DNA of 64,000 bases, from contig OX328123.1 of NCBI GenBank assembly GCA_946811695.1, positions 47,013,753-47,077,752 of the forward strand, in the 5' to 3' direction. Made by a program: the position numbers and the translations under genes. Shown here one piece after another: positions 33,964 through 43,547 of this stretch (the first letter of the stretch is position 1; every line of letters begins with the position of its first letter). Origin of the DNA: Gonocerus acuteangulatus (taxonomy: Eukaryota > Arthropoda > Insecta > Hemiptera > Coreidae). The notes under the pieces are model-generated. The model saw nothing but the letters and a program-made list of their open reading frames with translations, was not told the DNA's origin and did not search any database.

Positions 33964-36900
33964 TTGGGCCACCTATATTTTCGTGATCTGTTCGGCACGT
34001 GAAAGTTTCTAATCGGCACTTCCGGATTGCGTCGTGAGGTCAACCTCATAAGCGGGTTCTCCCTATGGAGATAAGGAGTAACCGCGCTAAAATGTATCAA
34101 TGGTGATACAAAGTTTTCGGATCTCAGAATATTTTCTAAAGTATCTCGTAAACTGTTGGGAGATCGTAGTAAGTGGAAGGCGGCTATTCGGAAGATTACT
34201 AAATTCTCTACAAAAAAGATTCTGTTGTAATGTTCGGTGGGGCGATGTCAATCGAACAGATAAGAGCTTAAAACTTCAAAGTTGTTAGTTTTTTTTTCTT
34301 TTCATCGTGTTTTTGTCTCTGTTTACCTAACTTTACTCCCCAACGGAAACAAACACGGTTACCTCCACATGGTGTTTCCTGGGTAACTCGAAAGCCCGTG
34401 CAATAATAATACAAAATTGTGTAGAAGGGTTAATTTTGATCATACCTTATTTAACGCAATATAAAAACTACTTATCGGCCGTAGCACATAATATATAGCT
34501 AGTACATAATATATCTAAAAACTATTCCAGTTTATCTATTTATATTGATAATAGAGCTGGCATATGTCGTGATTCTCTTTTTCCGTAATGAGCAATTCAA
34601 TAGAACACAGTTTTTATGTGCAACCTCAGCCTTGGTATATGTACCTACTTTGAGCCTTTTATGATAAAAATATTTTCTGGCGTCAGAAAATATTTTGACA
34701 GATGGACATATTTTTAAATACGTATACATACGTACATATTTTTAAAGATATGTGAATAACAACAGAAAGCTTGCTACTGTCAGTTTCCTGTTATTTGTAA
34801 TGCTAATCTATTCCATTTCGTACGTAACCGCGCTAAGATGACGCAGTTCCTGCGAGTCGGACTTTTTTCCATATACTTCTTACCTCCAAACGATACCAAA
34901 GTTTAAATATCTTAGATTAGATGAATGTCAAATACCTGGTACAAGTTTCAAGTGAACCAAGCATCGTTTCTGAATACCCAATCAGAAAATTAGCTTAGAA
35001 AAGTATTTTATCAATTTTTCTCTTACAGAAATCGATTTAAAAATGGGTTCATTCGTTTTCCTACATTAAGGAACCTACGAGTATATAACGAATACCTGCA
35101 AGCATATGGACTCGAAAATGTAAGCGTTCCGATTTTTTCGCGCTAATTTTGCTCCAAAAACCATGTTCCAGTAAACGGATCGAGCTGGTTAATGAACTTG
35201 ACTTTTTAAATGAGAAGAAAGATTTTTGTACCAAATGTTATCAAAATCGGACCATTTTTGAGCCGATGAGGAACTTCTTAATAATTCCAACCCCCCTAAA
35301 AGTACTTAAACATTTGAATATCAAGAAAATCTTTCTTAGCGAGTGTTTTCATTCTAAACGGATTGTCCGTGCAAAATTTCAAATTTTTGTGTCAAGTGGT
35401 TCGGGATATTATTACATCGGATGGACCATCACCAGGGTGTAAACTCTATGAGGGACAAAATCACAGTTTATTTTTAGTAATTGATAATGTACGGTAACAG
35501 CTGTTCTCTTATCGTCCTAGCAACGCAAGCTGCTTTGGCTTGCTTGCTCTAACCAACTCAAACTTTAATCCCCTCTAAAAATTCGAATATCAAAAAATCC
35601 TTTCTTAGCGAGAGCCTACGTTATATAGGGAGCGTCCTGCAAAATTTCAAATTTTTCTGTCGAGTGGTTTGGGCTGGGCGATGATAGGTCAGTGAGTGAG
35701 TGGTATTTGACAAATATATAGTAGATAACGCTAAGTAATGATCTATAAAAAAAAACAATAAGGAATAACAAATTTAAAAATACAAGAAGTACCTGATTTA
35801 TATGTAACAAAATCTTCATAAAGTGTGAATCCTGTTACAAGAGGTCCATGTTCAAGAATTTCTTTTTGGATTTCCTTAATATCGTTTGCTACCATATAGG
35901 CTCGTTTTACTGAAAACAAAAAAAATTAAGTATCGGTATGTTATTCCCAAACTCCCAAACTGTTGCCACTGAAATGCCACTGATTAGGTTTTGAATTTTT
36001 CGATGTATAAACAAAATAATCTGAATCATCATATAACTACAATGTGCTTGTATTATCACATTTTTAAGAAAAATGGTTAACGTCTGAAATGAAAGATCAT
36101 CTTCCTAAAAATTCAGAATCCACCTTCCGTAACATAAAAACCACGACCATACATCTTTTAAAAATTAAAGGCGATAGTGCTAACCGTCTACAAGAAAACG
36201 GGGGGGGGGGGGGGGATAAATAGCTTTTCAATCGTAGTTCACATGCTCAAAAAGACCAAGGAACTTGAACATTGGTAAGTTCACAAGTTCCACATTTTTA
36301 GAAACTAAGAAATACATTTTGGTTACGTGAGAAAAAGAGAAAGTGTCTTCAAATTTTGTTAAATCTCTTGAAGACGGTTGAGGAATCATGGAAGGAACCT
36401 GTCTTAAATGCGTTAAAAAGATTGCAAAGTGATCTTTCAAAGTCAAATAAATGTACATAAACCTAGGTTTGAGCGTAAATATCGACGGGACCACGTCAGT
36501 CGGAGAAAATAGTGCTTGAAATTGTTGGTATACAAGAAGAGGGTAGTTTTTATTCTTAGTCTTCAAATCAAAACAAGGCTAAGATTAGTTCTGCTTTCAA
36601 AACCCGCGAAGAAGTATAAGATAGACGAACATCTGTATTAATTGCAATTCTTTCAAACGAATAAAACCATTTTTAAGTGATATCTGTATCCGTTAACGAG
36701 AAAAGTTTATGTTGGTTTGGTTTTGATTTAAGGAATTAATAAAAATAAATTATTAACTGATATGAAAAGTTTTGGGATCGTCGCATATATTCAATAATAT
36801 CTCAAAAACGGTTGACAAATCGTGGTAATAAGCAAGTGACCATTCGAAAGCTTACTGCATTCGCTATAAAAAAGGGCCTTAAGAAATTTTCGTAATCAGA

Positions 36901-39900
36901 GAAATAAGTGCTTAAAACATGGAAAGTGTTAGATTGGTTGCTTTGAACGGGTTTTGTTTTTGTTTTCCTACGTTACATGTGACTTGATTTTTTTTTTTTA
37001 AATTGGTTTTAGCTGTAAAACAAGATACTTAAAATGACAATCAAAGTTCAATTGTTTGCCAGAGATCTTTCCGAGTGGAAGTCGAAGGGCCCGAATGAGC
37101 AATTTCAACTACTGTAAGTTAGTGGTGCCTACAACTTAACTTAACCACATGATTTTATTGGAGGATTAATTCAACTTTCAGGCAATGTAAACTATATTTA
37201 TTCCAGGCTTTTCAAAAGCACTAGGCTTAAGATCTATAGGAAAACGCGCTAAGATGACGCAGTTCCTACGAATCAGACTTTTGTCTAGTTTCTAGCTACT
37301 TCTATTCCCAATAAACCTGTATTTGCTTTGAAATTGTTTTTTGTAATCTAAAACAGGATGTTTGATCAATTGACTTTCGTTACAAAGTAATATTAAGGGA
37401 AAGCTTATGCATGAAAAAATCAATATAATCCAAAAAAATATAATTTAAAAAATATATAAGTACAATCCTAACGAGTGCAATTTTAGTTGTCAAACTGCCT
37501 AAAAATCAAACTAAGGCTTTTTAATGATCTAATAGGAATTGTACAAACTAAACTAATAGCTTTCTTAAATCGAGTACAATTTACTGTAAATTTAAGTATA
37601 GATATACCTTTGTGATGATCATCATGAAAAGATGCCGAATATGTTGGGTTAGTACATCTTCTGTGGCATAAAGGTGTAGGAACCAGAGGTAGTTTTGCAC
37701 ATGATGGCAGTTCCCCTGCATCCATGTGGTGTTCACATGGTTCATGTTCGTAAGGCTGGCAACCCTGAAAAGGGGACAGATATGTGATGAAAGAATTATC
37801 TATAATACTGTCTATTGTACAAACTTAACTTTAGAAAAATTAACCTGCCAGAAATTGATCCATCCTATAATCTCCATGCAGGTGTCTTAACCAAATTAAC
37901 TTACATGCTTCAAATTCCAGAAGTTAAGTAAATTAGGAGAGCCAAGGCTAAAATGTTATTGCCGTTGAGTAGGTACTCATACTGTCAGTTTCCTGTTGCG
38001 GCGACTTTAATCTATTTTCTCTTCGCGATTTTATTGTATATTTTTCACGAAAGATCAAACCCCACAAATAACTGCTACTATTACTTTACTAATATCACTA
38101 GGGATATGAACGGAACCGCGCTAAGATGACGCACTTCCTGCAAATCGCATTCTCTTTGGAAACGAGAGAAATCCCAATAGATAAACAATGGCAAAGGGCA
38201 ATTAGTCACCCGAGAATTTCAGGCTTATTGTTAGTTACAAATGACCAAGGAAATGGACAATAATATTCTGTTGCCATTTCAATGGTCACAGGGAATAAGT
38301 TGGTCAGTGGGAAAATGTGTAACATGAGCAGAGTGCACTATGATTATCTCCTAAGGTTCGTGGATAATGTAAAGAAGTCCTGATCGTTTCTGACTTTTGA
38401 AAGATGTGGGAATCTTGGTAAGTCGTAAAATAGTCTGATTTATCTGTTAGATAAAATAGTCTGATTTATCTCAACTTCTTTGAAAAGTTGAGATTTTCAC
38501 TTACCTACCAAATTATTCCCTGTGGCCGTATACATACAAATGCAAAGTATCGAATGTGAAAATCACCAGTTTCCAGAGTGAAAATACTTTTATTTATTAC
38601 TTTGCTTTTGGACAGTCAAATAGTCGGCAGATTCGACCAAATGACAGTGGTTACTTTCCCCGGTAAAAATGAAGTTTCACGCCCTCAAAACCGATTTCTT
38701 TCAAATTTTGTACAATAACGTATTTTGATGCACTAAACAAAAAAAAAACCTTCGCATTTAGCAAGGAAAGAAGTTATTCAGCACTAAAGTTAATAGAATA
38801 ATTAATAGAATTCTATTAATTTTAGCGAGTTGGATTGACTGGGGTTTTCTTATCTTCTTGAGCGAGCGTAGCGAGCGGAAACGCATAGCACGTATGCCCC
38901 TAAGCGACAGGTGACGACGGGTGAGGATGCCCTTAAAATTAACAATATTTCTGAATATTTCAAATGAGAGTTCTCTGTTTCCCAATGTTACATATCTGCG
39001 CATGCGCGTGTTTACAAATACGCTGTTGACGCCTAGTTTTATAACCTTCCTAACAGTGAACTTTAGAGCTTAATATTCTATTCTATTAGAATTCTATTAA
39101 TTTTAGCGAGTTGGATTGACCGGGGTTTTGTTATCTTCTTGAGCGAGCTTAGCGGGCGGAAACGCATAGCATGTATGCCTTAAAGTCGTCATTTATGCCT
39201 TAAAGTCGTCACAAATTTAGTTGTTAACATTAGCTCTCATAACCCGCATAACAGTGAACTTAAGTGCTTAATAACTGTTTAGTGCATCAAAATACGTTAT
39301 TGTACAAAATTTGAAAGAAATCGGTTTTGAGGGCGTGAAACTTCATTTTTACCCTTCCCCTTTTACTGAGTGAACTTAGATTCGAGAGTTTGTTGTCCAT
39401 CAGTCCAACAGCAATCAGTATAGATTGAAAATAAAAAATGCGTTTTTTCACATTCGATACTTTGCATTTGCATCGACGATATCGTCGCTACAAATGCAAA
39501 GTATCGAATGTGAAAATTGCCAATTTTCAGAGTGGATAAGCATTTATTCATAACTTTTTTTTGGACAGTCAAATATTCGGCAGATTTGACCTTTTGATAG
39601 TGGAATACTTTCCCTTTAATAGAGTGATCTATGATTCAAGAATTTGCCGTCCATAAGTCCAGTAGACATTAGTAAAGATTGACAATGAAAGATGCATTTT
39701 TTCACATTCGTTACTTTGTATTTGTATGGACGATATTGGCTCATGGATATCAAACATAAATACTAGATTTTGTTTAAGATACATACAATATTTGATCCGT
39801 AGTCACCACCAGTGACAATGCCTGTCTCTGCGAAGTAGTCCCAAGCAGCCCTCTCAGAACCTCCATTGCAGCCCATTCCGCCATATGGGTTGGCGCATGC

Positions 39901-41524
39901 TATTACTTCCACATCAGAGAGAGGCATGGTGAATGTACCATTGGATGCAATGCATACTCGATCCGTCAGAGTTCCTGCGCCTGCAACGGCCTGCAGTCGA
40001 GAACATTAGAAGGAAACATTTAACACAGATATACAATGGCCTAGTAGTTATTCAATAATTCTTTTTCTTCCTATAAAGGCTCGGGCACACAGAACGGGAT
40101 CTGTATCGCGGCGGACGGCGATCTAAGGTTCCCGCGGCGGTCTGTAATAAAGGGACAACGTATGGGACGTGATATCTTTGTGAGCAATATAGTTCCTAAT
40201 TTAAATAAAGAATATACATTCAACAAGCAAGATAGAATTCATGTATATTCTTATTAAAACATCATTACTTTAATACATTTGATTTTCAATGAATAATTCA
40301 GTTTCTTCACTCATTTTATCGCGTGATAAATCTCTAATTTTTTACAACCTTATCGCCCGGCGAAGCGAGAAAGGCAAGCTCGCATCGACAGATCGTCCTT
40401 CGTTTGATGGAGTTAATGTAATACTGCTTAATACATGTAGATCGCCTCCCACCCTAGGTCAGAGACTGCTGTCCGCCGGGGTACAGATGGAGTTCTGTGT
40501 GCCCGAGCCTTTGTTACTTGCTAAAATAAAAGTTCTTTCTTTTATTTTATAAAAAAAATCAATTATTTGCAGAACGTTTGACTGGAGAGAGATTTTTTTT
40601 TTTTGGATCAGCGTTCTTAGGTGAATTCATGTATACAAATAATCTGCCACATAGGCATCTTGTTAAGGTCCCAGGATTTTTCGAAGATAAGTTGAAAGTT
40701 TAGTCTATATGTCGAACATATAAATTTTAAATTCCGGTATGTGACTAGAGCAATAAAATTTGTTTATTGTTCTAGGAAAAATTTATGGGTGAGATAGAGT
40801 ATATTGCTATTCCAAATCCAGCTTACCCAGCAAGATGCACAATTGCCCTGATCTCTGACGTGGCTTATGGATGGACACTCAGGCCAATATTTTCTTGCGT
40901 CGAATTCTTCCGGGATATCCGAGTCTGGAAGGGAGTTTCTTTCCCGGACTGGTAATTTCTCGTCTGTATTTAAATAACCGAGCATATGGCTTACCGAGAC
41001 GCTGTCCACATCGTTGGCGAAGTTATGGCCAGCCTGAAAAAATGGGCAATAATATGTTTGTAATGTTATTATTGTAATAATGTTTGATTTATGTTTTCTA
41101 GTGGGGGGAAAAGTAGTAAAAGTTAGAAGAATTTTTCATTTCAACTGGAAAACAATTGTTTCTTTATGTAAAATAATGATTGCTATCGGAAACAATTATT
41201 TAAGAAATTTATATGAAAGACCGTGAAGAAATGCGAGGTAAAACAGCCAAAACACTAGTGATAAAATTATTTTGGGATTTCCATATGGTCTTATTTATTC
41301 CTTGAGAATCTATTTGCCAACAAATGTAAGTCCACATCCCTTAAAAATATAGGATATACAAAAATTTCCTAATTTTTTGATATTCTAATAATCAGTTGAT
41401 TAATCTTTACCTTCCAGGTAGTTCCTACAGAGTTTACATACTCTACAATAGCATCGAAACCAACAGCATTGGTTGTTCCGGAATGGGCAGTGCCTAAAAG
41501 AGCAACCAGGAAGTAGGTAAACAT
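31315..41524 (-). CDS. Cathepsin B-like cysteine protease, copy 2 (6 coding exons, 335 aa)
   Basis: Papain-family protease. Coding exons on the minus strand: 41411-41524, 40827-41033, 39787-39990, 37608-37764, 35793-35909 and 31315-31523 (1008 nt including TGA). All introns are GT-AG with the same phases as copies 1 and 3. Signal peptide [16 protein letters not shown]. The catalytic Cys sits in NCASCW, where Ala replaces the invariant Gly. The His is in [11 protein letters not shown] (Arg replaces the Gly before His), and the Asn is in ANSWN. The CC...C pair equivalent to human Cys63-Cys67 is gone ([11 protein letters not shown]), while Cys62 and Cys71 equivalents remain. The occluding loop keeps CEHH. 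The S2 Glu is Ser. The acceptor lies 3 nt before the ATG, so an upstream exon exists. If it ends in ATG, as suspected for copy 3, it would add Met-Lys in frame. Introns carry several nested elements, and the gene spans 10.2 kb. Likely active as a protease or a modified one. Confidence 0.93.
31940..31981. repeat. Short (TA)n tract
   Basis: About 15 TA units within intron 5 of cathepsin copy 2. Confidence 0.85.
32350..32610 (+). mobile_element. LINE 3'-end-like repeat, tandem pair
   Basis: CACTCCCCGGATCAAGACCG with CGGTCAAACGGTATGG is followed by ATTCTCCCCGTATCAAGACAC with CGGTCAAACGATTCGG. Each is followed by ACAGACAGACAGCTG. The blocks match 2422-2646 and 15973-16570. It lies in intron 5 of cathepsin copy 2. 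Confidence 0.5.
32700..33890. repeat. Mosaic of dispersed repeat fragments in intron 5 of copy 2
   Basis: The reversed core (GGAACTGCGTCATCTTAGC) lies near 32740. A reversed block (CATTCGAATGGTCACCTTCC, TTTAAGCGCTTATATC) lies at 33340-33560. GATTCTGCTGGTTAACGAAC and TACCAAATTTCGTTAAAATCGG lie at 33780-33880. The last pair recurs at 35160-35260 and 62035-62120. No gene seen. Confidence 0.45.
33891..34089 (-). mobile_element. Retroposon-like repeat with (TA)n tail
   Basis: Begins (minus-strand tail) with about 35 TA units, then AATTTGGGCC, TATTTTCGTGATCTG, CGGCACTTCCGGATTGCG, GAGGTCAACCTCATAAGCGG and CTCCCTATGGAG, ending ACCGCGCT. This is the reverse of 8467-8654. Confidence 0.6.
34100..35700. 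repeat. Mosaic of dispersed repeat fragments, intron 5 of copy 2
   Basis: 34100-34330 carries GGGAGATCGTAGTAAGTGG and AAATTCTCTACAAAAAAG. 34820-34870 carries GCTAAGATGACGCAGTTCC with GCGAGTCGGACTT. 35155-35270 carries GTAAACGGATCGAGCTGG and ATCAAAATCGGACC. 35290-35690 holds two diverged copies of a TTGAATATCAAGAAAATC...AAATTTCAAATTTTT...GTCGAGTGGTTTGGG-type segment. No open frame of interest. Confidence 0.45.
35910..37607. other. Intron 4 of cathepsin copy 2
   Basis: Holds a 16-nt G run at 36200-36215, the dispersed repeat at about 36780-36970 (GGTTGACAAATCGTGG, ATTCGAAAGCTTACTGCATT) and the core GCTAAGATGACGCAGTTCC at about 37235. A 112-codon minus frame at 36228-36566 has no recognisable domain and is not called. 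Confidence 0.45.
38527..39484. mobile_element. MITE (~250-bp family) split by a nested element
   Basis: Outer ends CAAATGCAAAGTATCGAATG (38550) and its inverse at 39450-39475 frame an interior that matches 39484-39735 on both sides of the nested insert: TTTGGACAGTCAAATAGTCGG to the left of it, and ATTCGAGAGTTTGTTGTCC to the right. The outer copy is therefore older than the insert at 38662-39353. It lies in intron 3 of cathepsin copy 2. Confidence 0.65.
38662..39353. mobile_element. 692-bp element with perfect 77-bp terminal inverted repeats
   Basis: The left arm 38662-38738 (GGTAAAAATGAAGTTTCACG ...) is the exact reverse complement of the right arm 39277-39353 by eye. TTCCCC flanks both ends (38656-38661, 39355-39360) and may be the target duplication. 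The interior contains two diverged direct copies of about 100 bp (near 38805-38895 and 39083-39170; GAATTCTATTAATTTTAGCG, GAGTTGGATTGAC). There is no coding capacity. Arm identity implies recent activity or gene conversion. Confidence 0.75.
39484..39735. mobile_element. MITE, ~252 bp, intact copy
   Basis: Ends ACGATATCGTCGCTACAAA... and ...TATGGACGATATTG are inverted repeats extending about 40 bp (CAAATGCAAAGTATCGAATG against CATTCGTTACTTTGTATTTG). It abuts the split copy at 38527-39484, so the adjoining ends form a ~65-bp near-perfect palindrome centred near 39484. A similarly sized, more distant element lies at 51834-52087. Confidence 0.7.
40075..40512. mobile_element. MITE with GGCTCGGGCACACAGAAC termini
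   Basis: The left end AAAGGCTCGGGCACACAGAA and right end TTCTGTGTGCCCGAGCCTTT are inverted repeats. The similarity continues inward for another 20 bp or so (ATCTGTA, CGGCGGAC). The interior is AT-rich. The GC-rich ends contrast with the surrounding intron 2 of cathepsin copy 2. The superfamily is not determined. Confidence 0.7.
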
Positions 41525-41711
41525 CTTCTGAAAAATATAAAAAAATAATCTGTGTCTGTCTATAATGGCTTCAATCCTACTTCGAATTACCACTGCATGT
41601 ATTTATTCGTCAATTATAGTTGACGAATACATAAATTTAATAATACATTGATAATAATATATTACATATATTAATCTATGATATAATCGAAACTAGTATG
41701 GTTTTTTTTTT

Positions 41712-41748
<37 letters not shown>

Positions 41749-42129
41749 AAGAACTCTACTAAGACATTTAAGCAGGAAATCGGTGTTTTTTTTTTTAATG
41801 TGGCAGAGGTAGTTTTTCAATTTAATGAATGAATCATAACCATTCATTTTTATCTTAGCTAAAAGTGAACATAAAATAAAGATTCTAGGTGATTTGCAAA
41901 AGGTATCTAGATTAAAAGAATTAATGTGTGGAAATTTATTAGGCTTTGAACCTTTTGAGTATTCCTTAAAATATAAAACATAGTTATTAATATATTATAG
42001 AAAGTAAAGTTTGTATGGGTTTTGTATTCCCGTGATAACATGCCGGTACGAATTTCTGAAGAGGAGAAATTGCATCTGAAGAGGAATTTTTGTGCACTTC
42101 TGCATGAATAATATTAATTCAGCACTGCT
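41525..42129. other. Upstream flank of cathepsin copy 2
   Basis: Acceptor TTTTTCAG at 41528-41535 on the minus strand, then AT-rich DNA with a T-rich run at about 41702-41747. The untranslated first exon was not located. No TATA or initiator assigned. Confidence 0.4.
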
Positions 42130-42440
42130 GATTACCGTATCATAATTGAGGGGTCGACTTTCAAAAAAGGATATGTCCAAATAAGGGACACAAAAAACGT
42201 CTAAGCTAGTACAATTCCTTTTTTTTTTTATTTACGGGGCCACACCAACATTCATTTCCTTATTTTTGATGAGATTTAATCCCCCCCCAAAAAAAAAAGT
42301 TTGCTAAAAAAAAAAAAATGATGACATAATGGACTTAAACCATCTTGAAAGTAATCGCCTCAATTGTTCCTTAATAACTGTTTCAATCGTTTCTTAAGAT
42401 TCTGTGTAGACGAAACTAGCTTAGATTAAACTGGTCCTGC
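42130..42440 (+). repeat. Dispersed repeat, inverted copy of 12500-12900
   Basis: GTCGACTTTCAAAAAAGGAT, GGGACACAAAAAACGTC, CATTCATTTCCTTATTTTTG, ATGGACTTAAACCAT and AGTAATCGCCTCAAT. See 12500-12900. Confidence 0.6.
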
Positions 42441-42509
42441 GAGTCAGATTTCTTCGAAAGGCCTTCTGGGTTTCATTTATTTTTACGATGAGCCCGCAAT
42501 AAGGGGAAG

Positions 42510-43547
42510 TGCTCATTATTCTATCTTCAGAAATTTTTACTAACGGACTACATTTCTCAACAATTAAAACACACTATACTATACTTACAAGAAAGAGACA
42601 TATACTAAAAATTGACTTATACTTAGGAAATGAAGTAATCAACTCAACAAACACACTCAAATTCCAAGGACTAATATTTGACAGTAGACTCAGCTGGGTG
42701 CCTCATCTGAAGGAACTCGTTAATAGATGTAAGAAATCTTTGCATCTACTAAGGATTCTTGGTAATACTAAATGGGGAGCAGACCTAACATTCTACAGAG
42801 CATACACCACCAGATCGTTACAGGATTATGAGAGTGTAGTATATTCGTCTGCGAGAACCAGCACACTGAAAATACTGGTCCCAATACATACAACAGGTTT
42901 ACGTCTTGCAATTGGTGCATTCAGATCAAGCCCAACCGTATGTTGAATTGCGTAAAGTTTGTTTTGAAAAGCAAGTTTCTAAATAGTCCATGTACTCCAA
43001 ATTCAAAAAAGCAAACCTATTTAGGTCTAAATCAACGTTATTCAAGAAGACAACTACCCGTTCATGTTTGATTCCTAACCTACACACACACATAACTCTA
43101 ACCTACAACATATTATACCTCTACAAAAACCTGACTCGCCTTACATACACTGGACAAAAAGACGTTTAAAAATTGACATGGAACTGACGAAATTCAACAA
43201 AACCGACCCAACATCCAGACATCTTTACAAAAACACATTTTACTCACGACTGACGGAAAACACAGATACCTTCTTCATCTATACTGACGGTCCGAAATCA
43301 ACGGAAGGAGCCGGAGAAGCAGCTGCAGTGGGACAGCAAATGATATCGTCCAGATTATCACAAATGACAAGTTCCTACTCAGCTGAACTCCACGCTGTTA
43401 TACTTAACATTAGACAATATACCTAACACTGACCACAAATACATTACAATATGCACTGACTCACTGAGCACAGTACTAACATTACAGGATATTAACAGCG
43501 ACAATCCTTTAACAATACATATATTTAACAAACTTTCACTACTGAAC
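42510..43547 (+). pseudogene. I-like LINE, segment 5' of the satellite array
   Basis: Same family as 18970-21043. The frame 42509-42946 carries KFQGLIFDSRLSWVPHLKELVNRCKKSLHLLRILGNTKWGAD (read in pieces). The frame 43178-43426 carries the start of RNase H (IYTDGPKSTEGAG, SSYSAELHAV). Around 43440 CTDSLSTVLTL is readable after a frame change. The catalytic RT core is absent (5' truncation). It ends at the first unit of the 71-bp array. Confidence 0.75.

Noticed and set aside
36228..36566. 112-codon minus ORF in intron 4 of copy 2
   Set aside because: No domain; AT-rich chance frame next to a G run.
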